This document shows positions 27,210 to 35,732 of a DNA stretch of 64,000 nt, piece by piece (positions within the stretch are counted from its first letter, which is position 1; each line of letters starts with the position of its first letter). The DNA comes from Pseudomonadota bacterium (lineage in GTDB: Bacteria > Pseudomonadota > Alphaproteobacteria > Rhizobiales > Phreatobacteraceae). Location: the NCBI GenBank assembly GCA_020161695.1, contig JAIUOO010000003.1:62001-126000 (forward strand), read 5' to 3'. Below the pieces are notes generated by a model that did not search any database, was not told the DNA's origin, and saw nothing but the letters and a program-made list of their open reading frames with translations. The position numbers and the translations under genes were made by a program.

Positions 27210-27707
27210 TCAAGCCTCCGCCGGCTCGGTGCAGTGGCCGCAGCGGCCAAACATCTCGACCACCTGCGTCGCCGGCCGGAAGTCGGCGCCCCTGGCGATG
27301 GCCGCAAGGTCCCGCTGGACCGGCGCGCCCGACGCCTCCGACACGCAGCCGCAGGTGTCGCAGATCATGAAGACCACGAGGTCGGAAGCCTCGTGCCGGT
27401 GCGCGCAGGCGACATAGGCGTTGCGGCTCTCGATCCGGTGGGCGAGCCCCGCCTCCAGCAGGAAATCCAGCACGCGATAGACGCTGATCGGCGCGGGCCG
27501 GCGGCCGCTGGCGCGATGCATCTTCTCGATCAGGTCGTAGGCCCCGATGGGCGCCGGCGAGGCTGCCAGATGCTCCAGCACCTCCCGGCGGATCGGGGTG
27601 AGCTTCAGCCGCTTCTCCGCGCAGCGCGCCTCCGCGACCCTGAGCGCATCCGACGGCGGATGGCCGTGGGCACAGGCATGGTCGTGGACATGGCGGGTCT
27701 TCAGCAT
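27210..27707 (-). CDS. zur: Fur-family zinc uptake regulator
   Basis: A 165-residue Fur-family repressor, most like Zur, which represses zinc import genes when zinc is plentiful. The winged-helix part includes LTPIRREVLEHLAASP and SVYRVLDFLLEAGLAHR. The dimerisation domain has ICDTCG and GRCGHCTE, the paired cysteines of the structural zinc site. The N-terminus is His-rich (RHVHDHACAHGH), which may bind metal. The ATG at 27707 is taken; a GTG two codons upstream (27713) is possible. The znuABC genes are not in the window. It is divergent from bdhA across about 150 bases. Confidence 0.85.
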   Translation of the reverse strand: MLKTRHVHDHACAHGHPPSDALRVAEARCAEKRLKLTPIRREVLEHLAASPAPIGAYDLIEKMHRASGRRPAPISVYRVLDFLLEAGLAHRIESRNAYVACAHRHEASDLVVFMICDTCGCVSEASGAPVQRDLAAIARGADFRPATQVVEMFGRCGHCTEPAEA

Positions 27708-27787
27708 CGTCACGGGGTCCCGATCCTTCGTCGGCCGCTTCTATCACGTCGCCGCGAGGCGCCCAAACCGGTGCACCTTTGCGCCGT

Positions 27788-27802
27788 TATTGCGTTGCAA
27801 TA
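27788..27802. promoter_or_regulatory. Inverted-repeat operator upstream of bdhA (PhaR-like)
   Basis: TATTGC-GTT-GCAATA is a perfect six-base inverted repeat 62 bases upstream of bdhA and 80 upstream of zur. It contains TTGC-N3-GCAA, close to the TGC-N3-GCA pattern described for the polyhydroxybutyrate regulator PhaR. Its position in front of a 3-hydroxybutyrate dehydrogenase fits that, but zur autoregulation cannot be excluded. Confidence 0.45.
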
Positions 27803-27864
27803 GGATCGGCGGCAAGGAACAACACGTCATGCCGGCCGGATGCGGCGATGAGGAGATGGGTATC

Positions 27865-28650
27865 ATGAGCCTTCAGGGAAAGAGCGCGATCGTCACGGGG
27901 TCGACCAGCGGCATCGGCCTCGCCATCGCGACGGCGCTCGCGAAGTCCGGCGCGGACGTCATGCTGAACGGTCTCGGCGAGGCTACGGAACTGGAAGCGA
28001 TCCGCGCGAAGCTCGCCGCCGATACCGGCCGGAAGATCCTGTTCTCCCCCGCCAACATGATGAAGCCGGACGAGATCGCCGGCATGGTGAAGACCGCCGA
28101 GCAGGATCTCGGCAAGGTCGACATCGTCGTCTCCAATGCCGGCATCCAGTTCGTCTCGCCGGTGGAGGATTTTCCCGAGGACAAGTGGAACGCGATCATC
28201 GCCATCAACCTGACCGCCTCGTTCCACCTCGCCAAGGCCGTCATTCCCGGCATGAAGGCGCGCAAGCACGGCCGCATCGTCAACATCGCCTCGGCGCATT
28301 CGCTGGTCGCCTCGCCGTTCAAGTCGGCCTATGTCTCGGCCAAGCACGGCCTCGTCGGCCTCACCAAGACGCTGGCGCTGGAGCTTGCGACCTTCGGCAT
28401 CACCGCCAACTGCATCTCGCCGGGCTATGTCTGGACGCCGCTGGTGGAGAAGCAGATCCCCGACACGATGAAGGCGCGCAACATGACCAAGGAGCAGGTC
28501 ATGAACGACGTGCTGCTGGCGGCCCAGCCGACCAAGCAGTTCGTCCAGGTGGACGAGGTCGCGGCGCTGGCGCTGTATCTCTGCTCGGACGCCGCGCGGA
28601 ACATCACGGGCGCGAACAACGTCATCGACGGCGGCTGGACGGCCGCCTGA
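27865..28650 (+). CDS. bdhA: 3-hydroxybutyrate dehydrogenase
   Basis: A 261-residue SDR that interconverts 3-hydroxybutyrate and acetoacetate with NAD, the first oxidative step after depolymerisation of polyhydroxybutyrate. Features are TGSTSGIGLAIA near residue 11, NAGIQFVSPVEDF, the Ser-Tyr-Lys set in IVNIASAHSLVAS and YVSAKHG, and the C-terminal NVIDGGWTA typical of bacterial BdhA. Start 27865 follows GAGGAGATGGG; the frame extends upstream without similarity. The patatin gene begins two bases after its stop, an arrangement also seen in other rhizobia, which points to a link with storage lipid or polyester turnover. Confidence 0.92.
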   Translation: MSLQGKSAIVTGSTSGIGLAIATALAKSGADVMLNGLGEATELEAIRAKLAADTGRKILFSPANMMKPDEIAGMVKTAEQDLGKVDIVVSNAGIQFVSPVEDFPEDKWNAIIAINLTASFHLAKAVIPGMKARKHGRIVNIASAHSLVASPFKSAYVSAKHGLVGLTKTLALELATFGITANCISPGYVWTPLVEKQIPDTMKARNMTKEQVMNDVLLAAQPTKQFVQVDEVAALALYLCSDAARNITGANNVIDGGWTAA

Positions 28651-28651
28651 C

Positions 28652-29722
28652 ATGACCGTGGCGCCGGCAAAGCCCAGGTCGAAGCCGAGCCCGAAACGCA
28701 TCAACCTCGCCCTGCAGGGAGGCGGCGCCCACGGCGCCTTCACCTGGGGCGTGCTGGACGAGATCCTGCGCGACGGCCGCCTCGCCGTCGAAGGGATCAC
28801 GGGAGCCTCGGCGGGCGCGGTCAATGCCGTGCTGCTCGCCGACGGGCTTGCCGAAGGCGGGCCGAAGGCCGCGCGCGAGCGGCTGTCGCGGTTCTGGAAG
28901 GCCGCCTCGCGCGACGGCAACATGCCGGCCGTGCAGCGCCGGGCGCTCGACCGGCTGTTCTCGGTCATGCCCTACGAGGGCTCGTTCATGGAAAGCTGGG
29001 TCAATTCGGTCCAGCGCTATTTCTCGCCCTACGACCTCAATCCCTTCGACATCAATCCGCTGGAGGACCTGATCCGCCAGTTCGTCGATTTCGAGCGGCT
29101 TGCGGCCCACGAGCCGCTGCAGGTCTTCGTCACCGCCACCAATGTCCACACCGGCAAGCTGACCGTCTTCCGGCGCGAGGCCATCACCTGCCGCGCGGTG
29201 ATGGCCTCGGCCTGCCTGCCCATGCTGTTCAAGGCGGTGGAGATCGACGGCACGCCCTACTGGGACGGCGGCTATATGGGCAACCCCTCGCTGTTCCCGC
29301 TCTACCGCTCGACCGAGACGGAGGATGTGCTGCTGGTGCAGATCAATCCGATCCGGCGCGAGGGCACGCCGACCTCGTCGCGGGAGATCATGAATCGCGT
29401 CAACGAGATCACCTTCAATTCCTCGCTGCAGGGCGAGTTGCGTGCCGCCGCCTTCGTCGGCCGCCTCGTCAACGAGGGCAAGCTGCCGCGCGGCCGGGGG
29501 CCGGGGCAGTATCGCCGCATCAACGTCCACCGGATCGCGCTCAGCGACGCGCTCGCCGACCTCTCGGCCGGGTCCAAGGTCGTCACCGACTATGATTTCC
29601 TGCTGAAGCTGCACGAGGCCGGCCGGAAGGCAGCGAAGACCTTCCTCAAGGCTCATTTCGACGATATCGGCCTGCGTTCGACGCTCGACCTCGAAGCCGA
29701 GATCGCGGCAGAGTGGGCCTAG
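28652..29722 (+). CDS. Patatin-like phospholipase
   Basis: A 356-residue patatin-domain hydrolase of the RssA/YchK type. The oxyanion motif LQGGGAHGAF is near residue 20, the nucleophile elbow GASAG places Ser at about 53, and the catalytic Asp is in YWDGGYMGN near 205. It should cleave acyl esters with a Ser-Asp dyad. It directly follows bdhA (one base between stop and start), so the two are translated from one message; involvement in polyhydroxybutyrate or membrane-lipid breakdown is an inference. No signal peptide is seen. Its stop codon overlaps that of the convergent TerB-like gene. Confidence 0.87.
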   Translation: MTVAPAKPRSKPSPKRINLALQGGGAHGAFTWGVLDEILRDGRLAVEGITGASAGAVNAVLLADGLAEGGPKAARERLSRFWKAASRDGNMPAVQRRALDRLFSVMPYEGSFMESWVNSVQRYFSPYDLNPFDINPLEDLIRQFVDFERLAAHEPLQVFVTATNVHTGKLTVFRREAITCRAVMASACLPMLFKAVEIDGTPYWDGGYMGNPSLFPLYRSTETEDVLLVQINPIRREGTPTSSREIMNRVNEITFNSSLQGELRAAAFVGRLVNEGKLPRGRGPGQYRRINVHRIALSDALADLSAGSKVVTDYDFLLKLHEAGRKAAKTFLKAHFDDIGLRSTLDLEAEIAAEWA

Positions 29723-30135
29723 CGCGCCGGCATTTCCACCCCGAGCAGCTCGGCGGCGCGCTCGACCACCGCCTCTTCCAGCTCGTGCGCCCGGCCGTCG
29801 GCCAGCACCACGGCCCACATCATCTCGACGACCCGGCGGCGGCCGTCCTCGTCGAGATGGCTCGCCAGCGTCTGGGCGAACGAGGTCCAGTTGTCCTCAG
29901 CCGCCTCGGCGTCGGTGGCGAAGACCACGAGCCGGCGCGTATCGGCGACCGACAGGTCGAACCCCGCCGACAGCACCGCCTCGAGCCGCTGCCGCTCGAC
30001 GGGGGCGGCAACACCGTCCGCGCTCATCACATGAACCAGCAGGGCGGCCGCCGCGACCCGATAGTCGCCCTCCTGGAACGGCTCGCGCGGCTCGTCAGTA
30101 ATATCGGCGATCAGGGCGAACAGTCGGTCGAGCAT
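29719..30135 (-). CDS. TerB-like protein
   Basis: A 138-residue all-helical protein of the TerB/tellurite-resistance-like family. It shows the duplicated acidic pattern MSADGVAAPVERQRLE and VVLADGRAHELEEAVVERA, in which the Asp/Glu residues form the metal-binding sites of the fold. Proteins of this kind are widespread as stand-alone genes in alphaproteobacteria with no known role; other ter genes are absent. The start at 30135 is the only plausible ATG. Its stop codon overlaps the patatin stop on the other strand by two bases. It probably acts in the cytoplasm. Confidence 0.8.
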   Translation of the reverse strand: MLDRLFALIADITDEPREPFQEGDYRVAAAALLVHVMSADGVAAPVERQRLEAVLSAGFDLSVADTRRLVVFATDAEAAEDNWTSFAQTLASHLDEDGRRRVVEMMWAVVLADGRAHELEEAVVERAAELLGVEMPAR

Positions 30136-30310
30136 GAAGGGGTTCCGGATTCAGCTGCGATCATCGGCTCTGAACCCCGGCCGGCGCAATGGGGTTCCGG
30201 ATGGGACGTCGGATCGCATGCCGCCCGCGCGGGCGCTTCCCTTGGCCGCGCCGCGCAGAGAGGCTAGGTAACGGGCCCTGCGATCAGGCAGCCTTCAAGG
30301 AGAGACAACC

Positions 30311-30661
30311 ATGGCCATCGAGCGCAAGCAGGTCGGACCGCGCATGAGCGGCGCCGTCATCCACGGCAACACCGTCTATCTCGCCGGTCAGGTCGCCCAC
30401 AAGGCAGCCGGCAAGTCGGTCACCGAGCAGACCAAGGAAATCCTCGAGACCATCGACTCGCTGCTCTCCGAATGCGGCACCTCCAAGCTGAACCTCGTCT
30501 CGGCCAATATCTGGCTGTCGGACATGTCGACCTTCGCCGAGATGAACGCGGTGTGGGACGGCTGGGTCGCTCCCGGCCACACGCCGGCGCGCGCGACTGT
30601 CGAGGCGAAGCTCGCCGCTCCCCAGTTCACCGTCGAGATCATGGTCGTCGCAGCGCGCTGA
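30311..30661 (+). CDS. ridA: RidA family reactive intermediate deaminase
   Basis: A 116-residue RidA/YjgF family protein. RidA hydrolyses reactive enamine/imine intermediates such as 2-aminoacrylate released by PLP enzymes. GQVAHKAAGKSVTEQT, LVSANIWLSDMS and ARATVEAKLAAP are typical; the Arg in the last segment corresponds to the carboxylate-binding Arg of active RidA. It is preceded by AAGGAGAGACAACC and followed closely by a strong terminator, so it is a single-gene unit. Trimeric cytoplasmic protein expected. Subfamily differences from archetypal RidA are visible and the exact substrate is open. Confidence 0.88.
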   Translation: MAIERKQVGPRMSGAVIHGNTVYLAGQVAHKAAGKSVTEQTKEILETIDSLLSECGTSKLNLVSANIWLSDMSTFAEMNAVWDGWVAPGHTPARATVEAKLAAPQFTVEIMVVAAR

Positions 30662-30687
30662 CGGACCTTAAGTCCCGGACATGAAGA

Positions 30688-30719
30688 AGGGCGGCCCTGC
30701 GGGACCGCCCTTTTTCTTT
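30688..30719. terminator. Rho-independent terminator after ridA
   Basis: GGGCGG-CCC-TGC-GGG-A-CCGCCC hairpin followed by TTTTTCTTT. It lies between convergent ridA and the second chemoreceptor gene; the T-run favours the plus strand, with a shorter A-rich flank (AAGAAG) on the other side. Confidence 0.9.
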
Positions 30720-30736
30720 ACCCCGTCGCCTGCCGG

Positions 30737-32716
30737 TCAGGCTGCGCGGACACCATCCAGGAACGAGCGGATCTCGTGGTCGAGGGCCTGCGCCTCCTCG
30801 CCGAGCCGGCCCGACAGCGAGCGGACATCGGCCGCCGTGTCGCGGGCCGACTGCGCGGTGCCGCCGACCCGGTTCATGGCCTCGGCGCCGCCACGCGTCT
30901 CGTCCGACGCCCGGTTGACCGCTTCCGCGATGGTCGAGACCGCCGCATTCTGCTCTTCCACCGCCGCCGCGACCGAAGCCGCGATCTGGCGCATCTCGCC
31001 GATCACCGTATTGACCTTGTCGATGGCATCGACGGCATCGCCCGAGGCTTCCTGGATCGCGCCGATCTGCGAGGCTATCTCTTCGGTTGCCTTGGCGGTC
31101 TGGGCCGCGAGGTTCTTCACCTCGGAGGCGACCACCGCGAAACCCTTGCCGGCCTCGCCCGCGCGCGCCGCCTCGATGGTGGCGTTGAGCGCGAGGAGGT
31201 TGGTCTGGCCGGCAATGGCCTGGATGAGGTTGACGACCTCGCCGATGCGCGTCGCGGCCTGCGCCAGCGAGCCCATCGTCTGGGCGGTGCGCTCGGCCTC
31301 GGCGACCGCCGTGCCGGCGACCTCGGTGGATTTCGACGCCTGGCTGGCGATCTCGGCGATGGAGGCCGACAGTTCCTCGGCGGCGGCGGCGGCCGAAGCG
31401 ACGGAGGCCGCCGCCTGTTCCATGGCGCCGGTCGCGCCAGCCGCCTCGCCGGTCACCGCGCCGGAGGCGGTGTCGAGCTGGTCGGACGCGCCGTCGAGCT
31501 CGCCGGACGCACCGCGCAGGGCCTGAAGCGACCGCCCGGCCGCATCCTCGAAGCCACGGATGAGGTGGTCGACCGCGGCCGAGCGGCGGTTGCGCGCCTC
31601 GACCTCGGCGATCTGCTCGGCGGCGAGCCGCTCGCGCTCGATGGCATTGTCGCGGAAGACGAGCACCGCGCGGGCCATCTCGCCGAGCTCGTCGCGGGCG
31701 TCGGTGGAGGGCACCTCGATCGCCGTGTCGCCGGCCGCGAGCTCGCGCATCGAGGCGGTGATGCCGCCGATCTGGCGCGTCATCGACCGCCCCAGCACCA
31801 GCGCGACGACGCCGCAGAGCGCGACCACCGCGACGATGATGCCGATGACGAGCGTCTGGGTCGCGGACTGCGCCGACAGGCGGGCGTCGCTGGCGCGGGT
31901 CTTGCCGGCCTCGGCCGCCTCGACCAGCTTGTTCGTCGTGCCGTCGAGCGCGGTCAGCATGCCGTCGAGGGTCTGGACGGTCTGCTCGACGGTGCGGCTG
32001 CCCTCGACATAGGAGTCCAGCGCCGGCCAGTAGGTCTCGCCGGCCTTGAGCAGTTCCTGCTTCATAGCCGGGGCGATGACCGAGCGCGAAACCTCGTTGA
32101 TGAACTTGGTGCGCGCCTGCCGGAACAGTTCGAGATCCTGTTCGTGGGCGCGCAGCATGAAGTCCTTCTCGTGCCGGCGCATCTGCAGCACCTGCTCGAG
32201 AATGCCGGCGCCGTCGTCGAAGTTCTGGGCGACGCGCCGCGCCAGCACTTCCAGCTGCTGCACCGATTCGTTCATCCGTCCGGTGAGGCCGGACGTATCG
32301 TCCTTGCCCAGCGTCTCGATGGTGACGCGAACGAGGTCGAAGGCGCCGGCGGCGTCGCCGAGCTGCTTCATCGCGCCGTCGATTTCGGCCCTGGCATTGG
32401 CGGCCTGCGGCTTCTGCCGGGCCTGGCCGAGGGCCATCATGGCTTCCATGCGCGCGCGACCAAACGTGTCCAGCGCCTGGTCGGAATGGCGTTCGGCGAA
32501 ATCGACCGCGGCGAAACGCAGGTCGCGGACCGCGGCGCGAACCTTGGCCGCATCGCTGGCAAGACCGGCATAGGCATCATAGGCCTCGAAGGCCTCGCTG
32601 GCGGTGCGCTGGCCATACCAGGCGGACGCGCCCGCGGCGAGCACGCCCGCGATCGGCACGATGGCGAGGAGGGCGATGCGGAGGCGGATCGACAGGGCAG
32701 GCATTCGAGCAGGCAT
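30737..32716 (-). CDS. Methyl-accepting chemotaxis protein with HBM-type sensor
   Basis: A 659-residue chemoreceptor. A membrane segment at about residues 12-35 is followed by a helical periplasmic domain, a second membrane segment near 320-345 ([21 protein letters not shown]), HAMP, and the cytoplasmic hairpin with [20 protein letters not shown] at the tip. The sensor contains [14 protein letters not shown], a phrase characteristic of helical bimodular (HBM) sensors such as McpS, which binds organic acids. The start is set at 32716 with GAGGAACG upstream; Met codons at 32704 and 32752 are alternatives. The perfect TTAACCAT found upstream is a CtrA-type half-site. No che genes are adjacent. 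Confidence 0.9.
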   Translation of the reverse strand: MPARMPALSIRLRIALLAIVPIAGVLAAGASAWYGQRTASEAFEAYDAYAGLASDAAKVRAAVRDLRFAAVDFAERHSDQALDTFGRARMEAMMALGQARQKPQAANARAEIDGAMKQLGDAAGAFDLVRVTIETLGKDDTSGLTGRMNESVQQLEVLARRVAQNFDDGAGILEQVLQMRRHEKDFMLRAHEQDLELFRQARTKFINEVSRSVIAPAMKQELLKAGETYWPALDSYVEGSRTVEQTVQTLDGMLTALDGTTNKLVEAAEAGKTRASDARLSAQSATQTLVIGIIVAVVALCGVVALVLGRSMTRQIGGITASMRELAAGDTAIEVPSTDARDELGEMARAVLVFRDNAIERERLAAEQIAEVEARNRRSAAVDHLIRGFEDAAGRSLQALRGASGELDGASDQLDTASGAVTGEAAGATGAMEQAAASVASAAAAAEELSASIAEIASQASKSTEVAGTAVAEAERTAQTMGSLAQAATRIGEVVNLIQAIAGQTNLLALNATIEAARAGEAGKGFAVVASEVKNLAAQTAKATEEIASQIGAIQEASGDAVDAIDKVNTVIGEMRQIAASVAAAVEEQNAAVSTIAEAVNRASDETRGGAEAMNRVGGTAQSARDTAADVRSLSGRLGEEAQALDHEIRSFLDGVRAA

Positions 32717-32932
32717 GTCTGGGCGTTCCTCGGATTCCGGTTCGCCCATCATCCGCCGGAATGGTTAAGGAACGGCTAGCGGCCAAGAATTGCGCGGGGA
32801 TTATCTGTTGTTTTTCATAGCGTTGATGCTCTCTCGTCTGCAATGCCGCAGGATTTGTTGAGTTTTCGCAGCGCGACATCTACGGTCCGCGCCCCGCCGA
32901 TGCCGCAAGCGGCGCCCGCCTCCCGCAGGTCC

Positions 32933-33811
32933 ATGCCCGTCCTCGCCAAGATTGCTCCCTTCGTCTTCGTGCTGTCCTGGTCGACCGGCTGGGTGGTCGC
33001 GGGCTTTGCTGCGCGCTTCGCCGATCCGCTCTGGTTTCTGTTCCTGCGCTTCTCGCTGGCGGCGGCCGTCATCGCGCTTATCGCCCTGGCAATGGGTGCG
33101 CCCTGGCCGAAGAGCCGGCGCGAGATCGGCCATGCCATGATGTCGGGCGTGCTGCTGCACGCGATCTATCTGGCCGGCGTCTGGTGGGCGGTGCGGAACG
33201 GCGTTCCGGCCGGGGTCTCCGGCATCATGGCCGGGCTCCAGCCGGTGATGACCGCGCTGCTCGCGCCCGCCCTCCTCGGCGAGCGGATCACCGCCCGGCA
33301 GGGTGCCGGCATCGCCCTCGGCTTCCTCGGCATCGTGCTCGTCCTGATGCCGAAGCTCCTCGGCGTCGACCCCGCCGCCTTCCGCGCCATCGCCGTGCCC
33401 CTGGCGGTCAATTTCGGCGGCATGATCGCGGTGACGCTCGGCACCTTCTACCAGAAGCGCTTCGTCTCCGGCGGCGACATGCGCACGACGACCGCCTGGC
33501 AGTATATCGCCGCAGCGCTCGCCATGCTGCCGCTGCTCGCCCTGTTCGGCACGCCCGAGGCGGCGTGGAACCAGACACTGGTCCTGACCATGGCATGGTC
33601 GGTGCTGGCGTTGTCGGTCGGCGGCATCTTCCTGTTTCTCTACCTGATCAGGCGCGGCGAGGTGTCCCGCGCCGCCGCCTACATCTACCTCGTGCCGGCG
33701 GTTTCGGCGCTGATGGCCTATGTCGCCTTCGGCGAGACCCTGACGCCGGTCCAGCTCGTCGGCATGGCGGTGACCGCCTTCGGCGTCTGGCTGGCGACGC
33801 GCCAGCGCTGA
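32933..33811 (+). CDS. EamA/DMT family transporter
   Basis: A 292-residue inner-membrane protein with about ten hydrophobic segments in two repeated halves, the drug/metabolite transporter (EamA) layout. VPAGVSGIMAGLQPVMTALL near the end of the first half and SRAAAYIYLVPAVSALMAYV in the second half are the usual signature regions. It probably exports a small metabolite or amino acid, but the substrate cannot be predicted. The start at 32933 places the first membrane segment at the N-terminus as in relatives and has AGGT upstream; Met codons at 32900 and 32843 remain possible. It is divergent from the HBM chemoreceptor. Confidence 0.85.
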   Translation: MPVLAKIAPFVFVLSWSTGWVVAGFAARFADPLWFLFLRFSLAAAVIALIALAMGAPWPKSRREIGHAMMSGVLLHAIYLAGVWWAVRNGVPAGVSGIMAGLQPVMTALLAPALLGERITARQGAGIALGFLGIVLVLMPKLLGVDPAAFRAIAVPLAVNFGGMIAVTLGTFYQKRFVSGGDMRTTTAWQYIAAALAMLPLLALFGTPEAAWNQTLVLTMAWSVLALSVGGIFLFLYLIRRGEVSRAAAYIYLVPAVSALMAYVAFGETLTPVQLVGMAVTAFGVWLATRQR

Positions 33812-33920
33812 GCCGGCCCTCGCCGGCAGCATCGCCGTCCCTAGTCTTTCGCCGGATTGCGAGGCGCGCTTTCTCCGGTATTTTGCGGTGCAGCATCAAG
33901 AAGTCTCGCCGGAGAACATC

Positions 33921-35600
33921 ATGGCCCCCGCTCTCGCCACCAAGAACCCGCCGGAAGGCCTCATCGACCTCGCGCAGGGCGCAGTCGTCGCGGCCGACGC
34001 GGTCCTCGCCGAGGCCATTGCCTCGGTGCGGGCGCTGGTCACCGAGAACGGCCGCATCTCCAATGCGGCGCTGGAGCGCGAGCAGCGCGCCACCCACGGC
34101 CTGTCCTGGCTGGCGACCTATGTGGAGAGCATCCGGCAGCTCGCCTCCTATGCCGAGCGGCTGACGGCGGGCGGCAAGTTCGGCGAGATCGAGGACCTGA
34201 TCGTCCGCATCGGCCTCGGCGAATATCTCGCGCAGATGCTCGGCGGCATCCCGATGAGCCAGGGCGAGGTGGTGCGTCCCTCCGACCTCGGGCTTTCCGT
34301 CGCCGATATCGCCCGGCGCTTTGCCGGCGCGGCCGACACGCTGATCGCCACCGGCAATACCGCCGCCAACCGCGCGCGGCTGGCGGACCTCGTCCAGCAG
34401 CAGGAATCCTCCGGTCATTTCGGCGAGCCGGCGCTCGACGAGACGCTGGAAGCGATCCGCGACGAGATGCGCAAGTTCTCGCTCGCCGAGGTGATCCCCT
34501 TCGCCCACGAATGGCACCTGAAGAACGAGTACATCCCGCTCGACGTCATCGCCAAGCTGTCCGAGCTAGGCGTCTTCGGCCTGACCCTGCCCGAGCATTT
34601 CGGCGGCATGGGCCTCGGCAAGGAATCGATGTGCGTCGTCTCGGAGGAGCTGTCGCGCGGCTATATCGGCGTCGGCTCGCTCGGCACCCGATCGGAGATC
34701 GCCTCCGAACTGATCCTCGCCGGCGGCACCGACGCGCAGAAGGAACACTGGCTGCCGAAGATCGCCTCCGGCGAGATCCTGCCGACCGCCGTCTTCACCG
34801 AACCGAATACCGGCTCGGACCTCGCCTCGCTCAAGACCCGCGCGGTGCGCGAGGGGGACACCTACAAGGTCTCCGGCAACAAGACCTGGATCACCCATCC
34901 CGTCCGCGCCGACGTGATGACGCTGCTGGTGCGCACCAATCCCGACGAGCCCGGCTACAAGGGCCTGTCCATGCTGCTGGCGGAAAAGCCGCGCGGCAGC
35001 GACGAGAACCCCTTCCCCGCCGAAGGCATGTCCGGCGGCGAAATCGAGGTGCTCGGCTATCGCGGCATGAAGGAATACGAGATTTCCTTCGACGGCTTCG
35101 AGGTCAAGGCCGACAACCTGCTCGGCGGCGTCGAGGGCCAGGGCTTCAAGCAGCTGATGCAGACCTTCGAGGCGGCCCGCATCCAGACCGCGGCGCGTGC
35201 GGTCGGCGTCGCGCAGGCGGCCATGGATCTCGGCCTTCGCTATGCGCAGGAACGCATCCAGTTCGGCAAGCCGCTGATGTCGTTCCCTCGTGTCGCCGAC
35301 AAGATCGCCATGATGGCGGTGGAGGTGATGATCGCCCGCCAGATGACCTATTTCTCGGCACGCCAGAAGGATCTCGACCGGCGCTGCGACCTCGAGGCCG
35401 GCATGGCCAAGCTGCTCGGCGCGCGCGTCGCCTGGGCCGCCGCCGACAACGCCCTGCAGATCCACGGCGGCAACGGCTTCGCGCTGGAATATCCGGTCAG
35501 CCGCGTGCTCTGCGACGCGCGCATCCTCAACATTTTCGAGGGCGCTGCCGAGATTCAGGCGCAGGTCATCGCGCGGCGGCTGCTCGACGGCGGCAACTGA
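33921..35600 (+). CDS. mcd: (2S)-methylsuccinyl-CoA dehydrogenase
   Basis: A 559-residue flavin-dependent acyl-CoA dehydrogenase with an N-terminal extension of about 170 residues, the mark of methylsuccinyl-CoA dehydrogenase of the ethylmalonyl-CoA pathway. The extension has HGLSWLATYVESIRQLASYA and GGIPMSQGEVVRPSDLGL, which I recognise from Mcd. The dehydrogenase core follows with FTEPNTGSDLAS, GNKTWITHPVRADVM, RIQFGKPLMSFP and IHGGNGFALEYPVSR. The enzyme makes mesaconyl-CoA during acetyl-CoA assimilation in organisms lacking isocitrate lyase. GGAGA lies 5 bases before the ATG. The other pathway genes (ccr, ecm, mch, meaA) are not in this window. Confidence 0.88.
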   Translation: MAPALATKNPPEGLIDLAQGAVVAADAVLAEAIASVRALVTENGRISNAALEREQRATHGLSWLATYVESIRQLASYAERLTAGGKFGEIEDLIVRIGLGEYLAQMLGGIPMSQGEVVRPSDLGLSVADIARRFAGAADTLIATGNTAANRARLADLVQQQESSGHFGEPALDETLEAIRDEMRKFSLAEVIPFAHEWHLKNEYIPLDVIAKLSELGVFGLTLPEHFGGMGLGKESMCVVSEELSRGYIGVGSLGTRSEIASELILAGGTDAQKEHWLPKIASGEILPTAVFTEPNTGSDLASLKTRAVREGDTYKVSGNKTWITHPVRADVMTLLVRTNPDEPGYKGLSMLLAEKPRGSDENPFPAEGMSGGEIEVLGYRGMKEYEISFDGFEVKADNLLGGVEGQGFKQLMQTFEAARIQTAARAVGVAQAAMDLGLRYAQERIQFGKPLMSFPRVADKIAMMAVEVMIARQMTYFSARQKDLDRRCDLEAGMAKLLGARVAWAAADNALQIHGGNGFALEYPVSRVLCDARILNIFEGAAEIQAQVIARRLLDGGN

Positions 35601-35617
35601 GAAAACCGCGACCTCGT

Positions 35618-35689
35618 CGTCATGGCCGGGCCTGGCCCGACCATCCACGACTTGGGCGTGGCAGTTCGCCTGAAAGTTCGGGCATGACG
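35618..35689. repeat. Degenerate copy of the GTCATGGCCGGGC-type repeat
   Basis: The left arm (CGTCATGGCCGGGCC..CCATCCACGACTTGG) is kept, while the right arm is decayed and shortened to TTCGGGCATGACG. It sits between mcd and the convergent TRAP-type binding-protein gene. The rest of this 132-base gap shows nothing else. Confidence 0.75.
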
Positions 35690-35732
35690 CATTGAAGGTG
35701 GCGACCTCTCGGGCGGAGCCCGGGTTCGCCGG

